Shown here: positions 1-8,152 of the stretch, one piece after another | Position numbering within the stretch: position 1 is the first letter of the stretch | Layout of the letters: each line of letters opens with the position of its first letter | The notes under the pieces: model-generated | What the model was told of the DNA's origin: nothing | Databases searched by the model: none | The model's input: the letters and a program-made list of their open reading frames with translations, nothing else | Made by a program: the position numbers and the translations under genes | NCBI GenBank assembly: GCA_023411215.1 | Contig: JAEYOY010000044.1 | Location: forward strand, 1 to 37,704 | Reading direction: 5' to 3' | Origin: Bacillota bacterium | Lineage (GTDB): Bacteria > Bacillota > Clostridia > Lachnospirales > Lachnospiraceae | DNA: 37,704 nt

Positions 1-151
1 CTGTGTCAATATGAGGTGTGAAAGTAGGCTTATTCTTGCCTCTTAAAACTGCTGCGATCTCTGAAGAGAGACGACCTAATGTATGTCCTGTAGCATCAAC
101 TACGTACCATTTTCTTTCAATTGTTGCTGGACTAGCCATAAAACTTTTCAT
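1..151 (-). CDS. rplM: Large ribosomal subunit protein uL13 (L13), N-terminal part
   Basis: The first 50 residues of L13 are present; the gene runs off the left edge of the window. The visible protein starts MKSFMASPATIERKWYVVDA and continues with TGHTLGRLSSEIA and LRGKNKPTFTPH, which is the conserved N-terminus of bacterial L13. L13 is an early assembly protein that binds 23S rRNA. The ATG at 151 follows an AAGGAGG ribosome binding site. Two consensus-like promoters lie just upstream, so the gene is driven locally. The usual partner rpsI (S9) would lie outside the window. The identification is firm. Confidence 0.96.
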   Translation of the reverse strand, partial: MKSFMASPATIERKWYVVDATGHTLGRLSSEIAAVLRGKNKPTFTPHIDT

Positions 152-183
152 CGGTTTACCTCCTTATGAAAATGTGTTTTCGA

Positions 184-212
184 ATTTTATACTTCTTTTT
201 AATGACTGTCAA
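184..212 (-). promoter_or_regulatory. rplM proximal sigma-A-type promoter P2
   Basis: On the minus strand TTGACA (207-212) is separated by 17 bases from TAAAAT (184-189). The predicted start, near 177, gives a short leader of about 25 bases before the rplM start codon. This follows from matching the sigma-A consensus by eye. Confidence 0.7.
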
Positions 213-313
213 TGTCCTGATAAAACACTGAATGCTAGTCACTTTCTGATTTTCACGATCTCAAATATTCTTACCGGGGCTTTGGTTCAAATATTCTCAC
301 GTCACGATTCATA

Positions 314-342
314 ATTATATTACATGTTGCCGGGTGTGTCAA
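314..342 (-). promoter_or_regulatory. rplM distal sigma-A-type promoter P1
   Basis: On the minus strand a perfect TTGACA (337-342) and a perfect TATAAT (314-319) are separated by exactly 17 bases. The predicted leader to rplM is about 155 bases. It contains the same 11-base word twice, at 261-271 and 287-297, 26 bases apart. Many Firmicutes carry an L13 leader RNA at this place; I could not confirm its fold here. Confidence 0.8.
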
Positions 343-589
343 GCAGTTTCCTCAAGTTTCCTAGGAAAAACTCCGTAACAGCCTTTCCATAAAATTTTTA
401 TTCTTTTAGTTTCATTTCAAATATTTCTATGAAAAGCAATGTTTCCTCTCTGTTAACTATTATAATGGATTTAGCCTTAAAAGCAATCCAAGATGCCGCA
501 TTAGCCATTGAAGCAGTGATAATATCGATTGGAGCCAGATGCTTAAGCTAATACGGATTTTCCTCCTGAATATTTCATACTAGTTTATA
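343..589. other. Spacer between rplM promoters and the VanZ gene; no supported gene
   Basis: I see no convincing gene here. There is an isolated AGGAGG on the minus strand near 565 with no start codon at a useful distance, and a 28-codon plus-strand ORF starting near 462 without a ribosome binding site. Both could be relics of decayed genes. Confidence 0.4.
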
Positions 590-1132
590 TTAACATAAAA
601 ACAAAAACCTTATACTACGATATATGATATAACCAATTAAGGCTCCTACGACATTTGTAAGAATATCATCTGTCTGCAGGTAGCCACGCTTAGTTACATA
701 TTGAACTATCTCAATCAATACGCTAAATAACAATCCCACTCCCAGAGTATAGCCCAGATGATTAAAATAATGCCAAAGCAAAGGAAGCAGTAGTCCTAAA
801 GGAATAAATAGAAGTATATTCTCAAGCGGAAATACTATTCCCCATAACTGGCTTGAGATAGTAGCAAATGGTTCTAAATCAACGCCAATTCTGGAGCCTT
901 TCGGTCTGGATAATATCGTAATAGAGATCACCATCAATCCATATATACAGAGCAAATACAATCCGAACAAATACCTCAATCTAATCTTTAAACATTCCAA
1001 GATGGTTTCTCGCTGTAGCAAACACATAATCGAGAATAGTACCAACATCAATAAGATGGAGCCTATCAATGCATAAAGTCCATAACACTGAAGAGCATGT
1101 ATGATGTCTACCATTATTGTCCTAAATATCAT
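590..1132 (-). CDS. VanZ-family membrane protein
   Basis: A 180-residue, very hydrophobic protein. About four membrane segments can be seen. The VanZ family pattern is in the C-terminal half: ENILLFIPLGLLLPL, then an E-x3-Q within SVLIEIVQYVTKRG, then DDILTNVVGALIGY. VanZ proteins are small membrane proteins; the founding member gives low-level teicoplanin resistance, and most chromosomal members have no proven role. I chose the ATG at 1132, preceded by GGAGGG, over a GTG at 1171 that has no good ribosome binding site. It lies alone downstream of the LCP gene, separated by about 500 bases. Its setting beside LCP and deacetylase genes fits a cell-envelope function, which is inference. Confidence 0.82.
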   Translation of the reverse strand: MIFRTIMVDIIHALQCYGLYALIGSILLMLVLFSIMCLLQRETILECLKIRLRYLFGLYLLCIYGLMVISITILSRPKGSRIGVDLEPFATISSQLWGIVFPLENILLFIPLGLLLPLLWHYFNHLGYTLGVGLLFSVLIEIVQYVTKRGYLQTDDILTNVVGALIGYIIYRSIRFLFLC

Positions 1133-1642
1133 TATCCCTCCATAGAATGAAATCCTTAGTTCATCTTCCACTACCAGGTAAATAATTCATGGTCATTCCT
1201 ATCCAGTCGATTACCCAGTTATACATCTATATAACATAAATCCTGATCGACTGAGACCTTTAATTCGTGTCTCTGACCTTAGTTTTCTCTTCGATCCGGT
1301 TCCTTAGCGACATCCATCTTATTTCATAATTTGTTATAAATGTAACCCATCCTAGAATCTCCTGAGGTGATAGGATTTTGGCTTCCTAGGACCATGCATA
1401 ATTGGATAAAGGTCTAAGTCTCTTATCTTGCCAACTAATGATAAAATAATATTAACCAATTCTAATCCTTCTTAAACACCATACCTATAGATATCTTGTT
1501 ATAGTTCAACACGCATGTTACTATGCAAATAGAAACGTAAACGGTAGATAGGTTTGAATATTCTTATGCGATGAAATCGCAATTCCGGTGAAGCAAAAAT
1601 CACAAGACCGAAACTGCGATTTCATATTAGGAAAACTATATA
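1133..1642. other. Spacer between the LCP and VanZ genes
   Basis: About 500 bases with no supported gene and no clear sigma-A promoter on either strand. The only strong structure is the hairpin at 1571-1625, with its adjoining motif at 1555-1570, described separately. Confidence 0.4.
1555..1625 (-). repeat. Hairpin plus 16-base motif shared with the IS cluster at 5793-5853
   Basis: Arms 1571-1589 and 1607-1625 pair over 19 bases with two non-Watson-Crick positions. The hairpin starts about 18 bases after the LCP stop codon. It could work as a terminator, though there is no run of T after it. Directly beside it lies TGAATATTCTTATGCG (plus strand, 1555-1570). The same 16 bases recur at 5793-5808, and in both places ten variable bases separate them from a conserved ttccggtg word. 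This makes it a copy of a dispersed element, not a simple terminator. Confidence 0.55.
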
Positions 1643-2794
1643 TCATTCCAAAGCCTCATCATAAACCTTGCTATGGAGTTCATCAATATTCTCATTAAAA
1701 TCAATTCCAAGAACTGCCATCCCCCTTATTCTTTTTGATGAATAAGTACCTGCCATTGGAATAGACCATTGCTCAATGTCATAATCGATATAAGAGGGTA
1801 AAGATAAAATCAGGGAGAATATCTCTCCTTCCGTCAGATTGGTTGTAATCTGTGGCAGAATGATATTCAGCAAAGCCTTGATTTCAGCTAATTCGGAGTT
1901 TTTTACTTTCTTAAAGATTTGCTCTAGTACCTTTCTTTGCCTGGCTGTCCTTTCAAAGTCCGAATTACCAACATAACGATTGCGTGCATAACCAAGGGCT
2001 TGTTTGCCACTGAGTAACAGAGTACCAGGCTCCGTTAAGAAGTCTTTCGTCTCCTCCTGGCCGGTCAATTGGTTCAATTCCATTACATAGCCGTTAATAA
2101 CCGGAATATCTTTCTCTGTAACCTCTAAAGTTACACCTTCAACCGCATCTACAATATCAATAAAAGCATAGAAATCAACCGAAGCATATTGCTCCACTTG
2201 TATTTTAAAATTTTGTTCAATAGTCTCCATCAATAAATCAGCACCACCGAACGCATATGCAGCATTAATACGATTGTTATTCTTTTTACCAGGTATCTGT
2301 AAATAGATATCGCGAAGTATCGATGTTACAATAATCTTCTTCGTCTTTTTATTAATTGATAGTAAAATCATCGCATCAGATCTCCCGGCTCCACCAGATT
2401 TTCTGGTATCACTTCCAATGAGAAGTATATTAAATACGTTCTTATCATAGAGGATTGGGATGCTGTTCTCTTCCAGATTATTACGTATATTATCTTCGAC
2501 GGTGGCTATCTCATTCACCGGTGAATCTGGAATGTTTAAATCTGTAGCATCTAAATCCACATTCTCAAATGGTTCTATCTCTTCATGTTCTATTTCTAAA
2601 TGTATAGAATCTACTTCTGCTTCTGAATTAACGTTTAAATCGGTATTCTCCAATGTTGATACAAGATTCATTTTATTAATATAACTATGTACCAACAAAT
2701 AAGAAGTTAAAAGTAAAAGCAGTATTATAATCATACTTACTAGAAGCACTACCATAACTTTTCTAGTCTTAGGTGTGAGTTGTCTTCGTTCCAT
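1643..2794 (-). CDS. LytR-CpsA-Psr (LCP) family cell-wall polymer ligase
   Basis: A 383-residue protein. A short cytoplasmic tail is followed by one membrane segment at about residues 13-36, an acidic linker to about 115, and the LCP domain from about 120 to 330. LCP hallmarks are visible: NVFNILLIGSDTR, GRSDAMILLSINKKTKKI, SILRDIYLQIPG, NRINAAYAFGG and GNSDFERTARQRKVL. The arginines and aspartates in these motifs hold the pyrophosphate lipid substrate in known members. LCP enzymes move polymers from undecaprenyl pyrophosphate to peptidoglycan, outside the membrane. The capsule operon upstream is an obvious source of substrate, but this link is inferred from position only. The start follows GAGG. 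Gap to the upstream manC remnant is 50 bases. Confidence 0.93.
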   Translation of the reverse strand: MERRQLTPKTRKVMVVLLVSMIIILLLLLTSYLLVHSYINKMNLVSTLENTDLNVNSEAEVDSIHLEIEHEEIEPFENVDLDATDLNIPDSPVNEIATVEDNIRNNLEENSIPILYDKNVFNILLIGSDTRKSGGAGRSDAMILLSINKKTKKIIVTSILRDIYLQIPGKKNNNRINAAYAFGGADLLMETIEQNFKIQVEQYASVDFYAFIDIVDAVEGVTLEVTEKDIPVINGYVMELNQLTGQEETKDFLTEPGTLLLSGKQALGYARNRYVGNSDFERTARQRKVLEQIFKKVKNSELAEIKALLNIILPQITTNLTEGEIFSLILSLPSYIDYDIEQWSIPMAGTYSSKRIRGMAVLGIDFNENIDELHSKVYDEALE

Positions 2795-2844
2795 TCATTA
2801 ATACCTCTTTTTAATATTCCTCCAAAAGTTCGAATGGCAGTTTT

Positions 2845-3081
2845 TTACCACTGCCATTCGAACTTTTCAATATCATTTTCATCCAATTCTAATCCTATTT
2901 GTACTTCAATACAATGTAAGTTCCCTGCTGTAGATGCCTTAATCGCATGTCTTTGACCTCTAGCGATATGTACCACATCACCGCGGCTTACTTCTTTTAA
3001 TAATCCATCAATAACAATCTCACCCGCTCCATCTACATTAGTCCTTTTTCCAGATCCTCCTGATAAGAGAATTATATTCAT
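2845..3081 (-). pseudogene. Internally deleted mannose-1-phosphate guanylyltransferase / cupin remnant
   Basis: A 78-residue ORF made of two ends of one known protein. Residues 1-13, MNIILLSGGSGKR, match the nucleotide-binding N-terminus of the ManC-type sugar nucleotidyltransferases. From about residue 16 onward (GAGEIVIDG, RGDVVHIARGQRHAIKA, IEVQIG, EKFEWQW) it matches the C-terminal cupin domain of the same bifunctional family. The whole catalytic nucleotidyltransferase body, normally over 300 residues, is missing, yet the reading frame is kept. It cannot make GDP-mannose. A free cupin role is conceivable but unproven. The start codon has only a weak ribosome binding site. Confidence 0.75.
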
Positions 3082-3309
3082 TTTAATCTTACCTATCTAT
3101 TACATATATCGCTCTTTCTTATATTACCTTTCAGCTATCATCTCATTATTTAGAAAGTCGTCATTAGATGCCGCTTCACTTCCTGACTAAGTATTCATTA
3201 GATATCCGCAGGCATCTACAAGCTTATCTAATATAAGAATTTCTACTAGTATGTACTGCCGGAGAATGGGCATCAGCTCCATTGTGTCGTTATATAATCC
3301 AAATATGGA

Positions 3310-4662
3310 TCACACATTCAATTCAGCATACCACTCGGACATGGTGACAACTGGCACATTTTTTACAACGAGATAATTTACAAGTGTCTGGAAATCTACT
3401 GTTGCCCACTGATATTCATCCGTTGGCGTGTCAGCTATTCCGTGAAACATCAGTATAATAGTTTCCCCTCTTTCAATTGCGTTATTTAACCATCCGATGG
3501 CTTCCTCAAATGTGGTTGTGTTTACAAAAACCCTAGAAGGGAGTTTCAATGGTGATACTACATCTGCATAAAATGAGCCTTCAAAAGAGGTTCTTGCAGT
3601 TATGACCCCAGAATTTGAAATTGCGGTAGCCACGTCCGTATTGAACGTACCATAGGGTATGGCAAAGTGACGTGCTGAACGCATGAAGCCGTTATCAAGT
3701 AGATAACTTTGTCCCTTAACTATTGACTCCTGAACTTCTTGGATGGTTTTCCCCTCAAAACTTACATGGTCAAATGAATGGTTTCCAACGTCCCACCCTG
3801 CATCGTATATTTCATGTAATTTGTCTAAGTCCATATAATCACTAGTTCCGACGTTATTGGCTATTGCATACGTAACACCTTTTATTCCAGCATTGGACAT
3901 AATAGGATACGCCTTGGAAAACGTGTCCGCAAGACCATCATCAAAAGTGAAAATAACTCTCGAAGTGTTTTCGATTCCGTAATCCATTGCATCAAAGGAT
4001 AAACTGCATGTTTGCCCAGCCTTTGGATTGATCGTGAAGCGCATACGTACAAATATACTTTCCCATGATTCTCCACCAGTGTTATTCCAAGTATCGAAGG
4101 GATGCACATCAATTGCGTTCCAACCCTCATTTTTAATCTGAGAGGTCAGATTAATTTGAAAAAATTTTGTAAATGCAGGGTCGGAGGCAAGGTACAACGA
4201 TAAACTACCAAACACAACAGCGGGATTCCCATGGCAATATACCCATAATCGCAGTCGTTTGTTGGTATTTGCAAAATACTTTCTAATTGTCTTTGTCATG
4301 GTTCCACCGGTCCCAAGGGCAGTTGTAAATTTTAATGATTTTTTCCCTCGCCTTACCTCGGTTGTATTACCAGCAATTTCACAGCCTGTACCGAGAAAAG
4401 TCCAGTCGGTATATGTCTCAAAATCCTCAAGTGTTTTTCCTATATTGTTTTGATAATTTCTGATCCTATATCCATTCGGATACTCTTCCTGCTTCACTAT
4501 ATCTGCCAGAGATAAACCAACTTCCTGTAATACGTTTTCTACATTACTACTGCTGTAATAGTTGCCTGCATCATTTACATTAACAATGTTGGCATCTGTC
4601 AAAAAATGTACAGGTTGATATTCGCCACTACTATTTTTAATGAAATATTCTATTTGTTCCAT
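3310..4662 (-). CDS. Polysaccharide deacetylase with a tail-fibre-like N-terminus (paralogue 1)
   Basis: A 450-residue protein in three parts. Residues 1-60 hold a module with NVNDAGNYYSSSNVENVLQE, a pattern I associate with phage tail or neck structural proteins. Residues about 75-225 look like a beta-sandwich carbohydrate-binding region (LEDFETYTDWTF, RLRLWVYCHG, SLSFDAMDYG). Residues about 230-450 are a NodB-type deacetylase: FTFDDG (motif 1, catalytic base and metal Asp), NHSFDH (motif 2, metal histidines) and AIPYGTF (motif 3). All metal ligands are present, so it should be active on an N- or O-acetylated glycan. No signal peptide is seen, so how it leaves the cell is unclear. RBS GAGGAGG. 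It is paralogous to the gene at 6799-8127. Confidence 0.88.
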   Translation of the reverse strand: MEQIEYFIKNSSGEYQPVHFLTDANIVNVNDAGNYYSSSNVENVLQEVGLSLADIVKQEEYPNGYRIRNYQNNIGKTLEDFETYTDWTFLGTGCEIAGNTTEVRRGKKSLKFTTALGTGGTMTKTIRKYFANTNKRLRLWVYCHGNPAVVFGSLSLYLASDPAFTKFFQINLTSQIKNEGWNAIDVHPFDTWNNTGGESWESIFVRMRFTINPKAGQTCSLSFDAMDYGIENTSRVIFTFDDGLADTFSKAYPIMSNAGIKGVTYAIANNVGTSDYMDLDKLHEIYDAGWDVGNHSFDHVSFEGKTIQEVQESIVKGQSYLLDNGFMRSARHFAIPYGTFNTDVATAISNSGVITARTSFEGSFYADVVSPLKLPSRVFVNTTTFEEAIGWLNNAIERGETIILMFHGIADTPTDEYQWATVDFQTLVNYLVVKNVPVVTMSEWYAELNV

Positions 4663-5080
4663 AATAAATCCTCCTCATATAATCTTGCGATATCTCCTTA
4701 ATTATAGCGGTATCGCAGTTTTTTATTTTTTAGATAAAAGCTATTCGTTATATGTACAAAACATATTTAATACTTTTGATAAGAAAAAGGGTATGCTTAG
4801 AACTTCTTTACTTCTGCTCAATGAAAGCCCTTCATTCCCTCACTTCTCTTACGGCGACAACCCTCCTATATCCAACGGGATCATCTGATTGTCAGTGTCC
4901 TAAATTCCATCGTTCTGCCTATCCATTATGGATGTCGTTTCTACTCCTATTGCTTAGTCTTTGCCCTGATGGAAAACAATCTGACTACCGCCTCTTATCT
5001 GTTTTCTTTTTAGTATTGCTCCTTCTGGCGCTAAAAGCAGACGTTTAACCAGAACTCGCCTATTCTGCTTTATACTTATT
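4663..5080. other. Spacer between deacetylase 1 and the IS110 remnant
   Basis: No supported gene. It contains a plus-orientation hairpin with a T run (4686-4731), and farther right what is probably the non-coding end of the IS110 remnant. I could not place an element boundary. Confidence 0.4.
4686..4731 (+). terminator. Hairpin with T run, terminator-like in the plus direction
   Basis: TGCGATA (4686-4692) pairs with TATCGCA (4711-4717) and is followed by an almost pure T run. It would stop plus-strand transcription running away from the deacetylase gene. On the minus strand the same hairpin lies in the leader of the deacetylase. A TATAAT sits in its loop without a good -35. Confidence 0.5.
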
Positions 5081-5667
5081 CTACGCTGCTATTGGTCTAC
5101 GTATATCCTCCTGCATTTTCATGCTGTCATAAGCAATTCCTTTACTCAGAATAGCATAGAATATACGAATTAGTTTACAGCATACGGCTATGATAGTCTG
5201 CTTTTTCTTTAATGGGTTCTTATCTCTAGATATGTAATACTGATGGATTGACCGAAACTCTGGATTCTTTGCTACCAACGGCATTACTGCATTAAATAGT
5301 ATGGTTCGCAGCCTGCTTCTCCCACGTTTACTTATGGTTGTCTGTCCGTCCTTTATGCTTCCCCGAACTGTTCTCCCTTAACGACAGCCCTGCCAGCTTC
5401 TGTATCTGCTTTGGCGAGTCAAAACGTCTGATGTCCCCGACCTCTGCAAGAAACCCTGACACACTCCGTTCCGTTCTTGCAATAATTAAATCCATTCTTT
5501 AAATGATACAAAGCCTTCTCTTGTATTACTAAACTTAAATACTTTACCAAGCTCAATTCCACGCCAGCTAAATGCCTGGCGAAATGTATGGCGCTTCCAA
5601 TGTCTACTCCAACGATTAAAGTTGATTCTGTTACTTGTGCAATCCTGATATTTTGGTTATAATTCAT
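5081..5667 (-). pseudogene. IS110-family transposase, deleted and frameshifted
   Basis: The ATG at 5667 follows GGAGG and starts MNYNQNIRIAQVTESTLIVG, then VDIGSAIHFAR: the N-terminal DEDD RuvC-like domain of IS110/IS116/IS902 transposases. After a frameshift near residue 35 and loss of the middle of the gene, the C-terminal domain follows in other frames: DIRRFDSPKQIQKLAGLSL, then MPLVAKNPEFRSIHQYY and KKKQTIIAVCCKLIRIFYA up to the stop at 5081. A full-length member has about 400 residues; only about 190 codons remain. It is inactive. IS110 elements use a bridge RNA from a non-coding end, so the spacer upstream (5668-5866) is of interest. Confidence 0.85.
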
Positions 5668-5792
5668 ATGTGAATACCTCCGTAAAATTGGGTTTATTAA
5701 CTGGCCTGTTAACAACCTTATTTTACTTTGGGGTATTCTTTTTCAAACCGATATTTATTACTTTACAGGAATGCTCCTTATTTACTCTTTAA

Positions 5793-5853
5793 TGAATATT
5801 CTTATGCGGCGGAGAGACAGTTCCGGTGTGGCGTGAGCCACGGGTCCTGAACT
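5793..5853 (-). repeat. Second copy of the 16-base motif with adjoining branched hairpin
   Basis: TGAATATTCTTATGCG (plus strand, 5793-5808) equals 1555-1570. Ten bases later comes agttccggtg (5819-5828), as in the first copy. The following DNA folds: AGTTC 5819-5823 with GAACT 5849-5853, enclosing GTGGC 5828-5832 with GCCAC 5837-5841 around a gtga loop. It lies between the stop of the istB remnant and the start of the IS110 transposase, so it belongs either to the IS21 right end or to the IS110 left end. Confidence 0.6.
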
Positions 5854-5866
5854 ACAGAGCCACCAC

Positions 5867-6148
5867 TTATTCACTGATTGTTTTGTCTAATACATAGACC
5901 TAACGCATTGAAATATCTTTTGAGGGATCAATGCTTTCGATATTGATTTTATATGTGTCATGCATTATGCGATCTAGGATCCAATCAGCCAAAGGACCAT
6001 CATTTCCACTTAACTGCTCATACCATCCATCAGGTCGGTATTGGGAATAAAAGTTGGTAGAGTACTTTTTACGACGTAGCTGCAGCAACTCAAAGATATC
6101 TTTGAGCTCATTATCAGTTGGTTTTAGATAAGTTATGACCTCCTTCAT
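5867..6148 (-). pseudogene. IS21-family IstB helper ATPase, C-terminal remnant
   Basis: The frame from 6148 reads KPTDNELKDIFELLQLRRKK, FYSQYRPDGWYEQLSGND, PLADWILDRIMHDTYKI and PSKDISMR. These are the C-terminal motifs of IstB, the AAA+ ATPase that helps IS21 transposition. The Walker A half is gone: just upstream of the apparent ATG is an in-frame stop. At 5900-5902 a TAG replaces the usual Glu codon after SMR, and the frame then continues VYVLDKTISE to a natural-looking stop at 5867. So the remnant has lost its N-terminus and also carries a nonsense mutation. Confidence 0.82.
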
Positions 6149-6191
6149 ATGTATTTACATCATTTGATGTATGAAAACATTACAAAGGAAT

Positions 6192-6507
6192 AAGCTTGGT
6201 GAATGGCTTTATAGCCGAAAGAAGTTTTTCATACCAGTAAAGGTATTATCAAGAATGTTTCGTGGAAAGTTCCTTCACAATCTGAAACAGGCTTTCTATA
6301 CAGATGAATTGAAATTCTTCGGTCATTAAAGCATCTTGAAATCCCTCAGGAATTCGAGAACGAGAACTTCTTAACACCGAATTATCAGAAAGAATGGATA
6401 GTATACTGTAAATCCTCCCTTCAAAACGGCTGCAACCATTGTTGAATATCTGAGACGCTACACCCATCGGGTTGCAATCTCAAACAGCCGTATCCTAAAG
6501 CTGGAAG
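6192..6507 (+). pseudogene. IS91-type (Y2, HUH) transposase remnant
   Basis: Reading the plus strand with frame changes gives KLGEWLYSRKKFFIPVKVLS, RMFRGKFLHNLKQAFY and DELKFFGH before a stop, then HLEIPQEFENENFL and NYQKEWIVYCK in a second frame, then PFKTAATIVEYLRRYTHRVA and ISNSRILKLE in a third. RGKFL, KEW and EYL-RRYTHRVAISN are typical of IS91/IS801-type rolling-circle transposases. At least two frameshifts and a stop make it inactive. It is the only gene-like trace on the plus strand for which I have family evidence. Confidence 0.8.
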
Positions 6508-6798
6508 TGTGGGGGAAAGGGGGAACTATATCTGTTTTATATAACTGTAAAGGTTTTTGGAAGATTACTTTGCTGATAGTGCGTTCCCTATTATAATTTT
6601 TTATTATTTGTGAAAAGTATGATAATTGAATTCCCATAGTTCATTGGCAACCGCTGTTTCGTACTCTGGAATTACACGAAATAATACGTGGGTATTGATC
6701 GAAAGACAAGCCCGTATCTATCGATTGAGGTACCTGCTTTTTTACGCATTATTCCGTATAATTCTCTATTCACATAGCGACTTAAAATTATACCCGTA

Positions 6799-8127
6799 TT
6801 ACAAATTTAACCCGTTATAATAATCATCCATTGTGCATGTAGGTATTCCCCTGGCTGATATATATTCCATTAACTTTTCAAAATCATAAGTGCCCCAATC
6901 ATAAGTATTAGATGGTATGTCGGTTATATTGTGGAAACAGATCGCCAAGCACCTTCCTGCTTCTGTAGCTTTATCTATTTGATTTATGAGTGTTTCTAAA
7001 GTTGTTGTTTTAGTTGGCATGGTCGCTGGTATTTCAAGTTTAATAAAAGGGTTTGGATAGAAACCAGACGATATAATAGTTCTACCGGTTTTAATTCCGA
7101 GATTATTAGCAGCAGTCAAAGCATTAGGTGTATTATAACCAAATGGATAAGCCAAGTGTTTAGAGGTCTTTTGATATCCATTATTGATTAACCAATTCTG
7201 ACCATCGAGTATAGCAGTCTCTATTTGTTCAATAGTCAAATTCGTAAAATCAGTATGGTTTAAAGTATGATTTCCGATAGTCCATCCAATATTATATAGA
7301 GCATCAATATCAGATGTGCTCATATAATTCGTAGTACCAATAACATTACCAATAATATATGACGTACCCTTTATACTGTAATTTTGCATAATAGGATAAG
7401 CTTTTGAATAAACACTTTTATATCCATCATCAAAAGTCACGAGTATCATCGGAGTTGACTGTACACTATAATCCATAGCACTAAATGTAAGTTCGCATGC
7501 TTGTCCTGTTGTCGGGCTTACCGCAATCCTTAATTTTACAAATGTATTATCCCATGTTTCTCCGCCAGTATTGTCCCATAAATCAAATGGAGATATTTCG
7601 ACTAAATTCCAACCTTGTTTATTAATATTAATATATTTCATAAAAAACTTTTCAAATGTACTAGATGAACTTAGGTATAACGCTATTGAAACAGTGGGAT
7701 CGTTATGGCAATATACCCATAGCCTGATTCGTCGGCTTGAGCCAATAAATGACTTATTAATTGATTTTGTTATATTGCCCCAACCAGTTAAAATAAGTTT
7801 AACAGCTTTAGCTCCCCTTTTTACATTTATCGTATCTTCGCTTACATTTATTGCACCATTCAGAACCCAATCCGAACTATTAAAAAAGTTCTCCAAAGCA
7901 TATCCAGAATTTGATTCGTAGTTTTTGACTTTATATCCAATCGGTTTATACTGCTGATACATAATTTCTGCCAATGACAAACCAACTTCCTGTAATACGT
8001 TTTCTGCATTACTACCGTTGTAATAGTTGCCTGCATCATTTACATTAACAATGTTGGCATCTGTTATAAAATGTACTGGTTCATATTCGCCACTACTGTT
8101 TTTGATAAAATATTCAGTTTGTTCCAT
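6799..8127 (-). CDS. Polysaccharide deacetylase with a tail-fibre-like N-terminus (paralogue 2)
   Basis: A 442-residue paralogue of the gene at 3310-4662 with the same three parts. N-terminal module: NVNDAGNYYNGSNAENVLQE. Middle beta-rich region: LENFFNSSDWVLNG, RIRLWVYCHNDP, LTFSAMDYS. NodB domain: VTFDDGYKS (motif 1), NHTLNHTDF (motif 2) and LAYPFGYNT (motif 3), with the metal residues intact. The first 180 or so bases are nearly identical to the paralogue and the rest is clearly diverged. RBS AAGGAGG. A TTAATA-17-TATAAT promoter lies just upstream, so it has its own promoter after the polysaccharide operon. No signal peptide is visible. Confidence 0.88.
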   Translation of the reverse strand: MEQTEYFIKNSSGEYEPVHFITDANIVNVNDAGNYYNGSNAENVLQEVGLSLAEIMYQQYKPIGYKVKNYESNSGYALENFFNSSDWVLNGAINVSEDTINVKRGAKAVKLILTGWGNITKSINKSFIGSSRRIRLWVYCHNDPTVSIALYLSSSSTFEKFFMKYININKQGWNLVEISPFDLWDNTGGETWDNTFVKLRIAVSPTTGQACELTFSAMDYSVQSTPMILVTFDDGYKSVYSKAYPIMQNYSIKGTSYIIGNVIGTTNYMSTSDIDALYNIGWTIGNHTLNHTDFTNLTIEQIETAILDGQNWLINNGYQKTSKHLAYPFGYNTPNALTAANNLGIKTGRTIISSGFYPNPFIKLEIPATMPTKTTTLETLINQIDKATEAGRCLAICFHNITDIPSNTYDWGTYDFEKLMEYISARGIPTCTMDDYYNGLNL

Positions 8128-8152
8128 TAAAAATCCTCCTTATGTACACTTT

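Larger units (their letters stand above)
5081..6507. mobile_element. Cluster of decayed insertion sequences (IS110, IS21, IS91 types)
   Basis: Three unrelated transposase remnants lie side by side between the two deacetylase genes: an IS110-type transposase with an internal deletion (5081-5667, minus), the end of an IS21 istB gene (5867-6148, minus) and a Y2 transposase of IS91 type (6192-6507, plus). All are broken by deletion, frameshift or stop codon. Exact element ends and target duplications could not be found by eye. Confidence 0.8.

Noticed and set aside
1571..1625. The hairpin after the LCP gene as a plain terminator
   Set aside because: No T run follows on the minus strand, and the motif beside it recurs in the IS cluster, so a simple terminator does not account for it. 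Terminator activity is still possible.
4640..5048. Overlapping plus-strand ORFs between deacetylase 1 and the IS110 remnant
   Set aside because: No initiation site, odd composition (rich in S, L, P, C), and they overlap the deacetylase start and the IS end.
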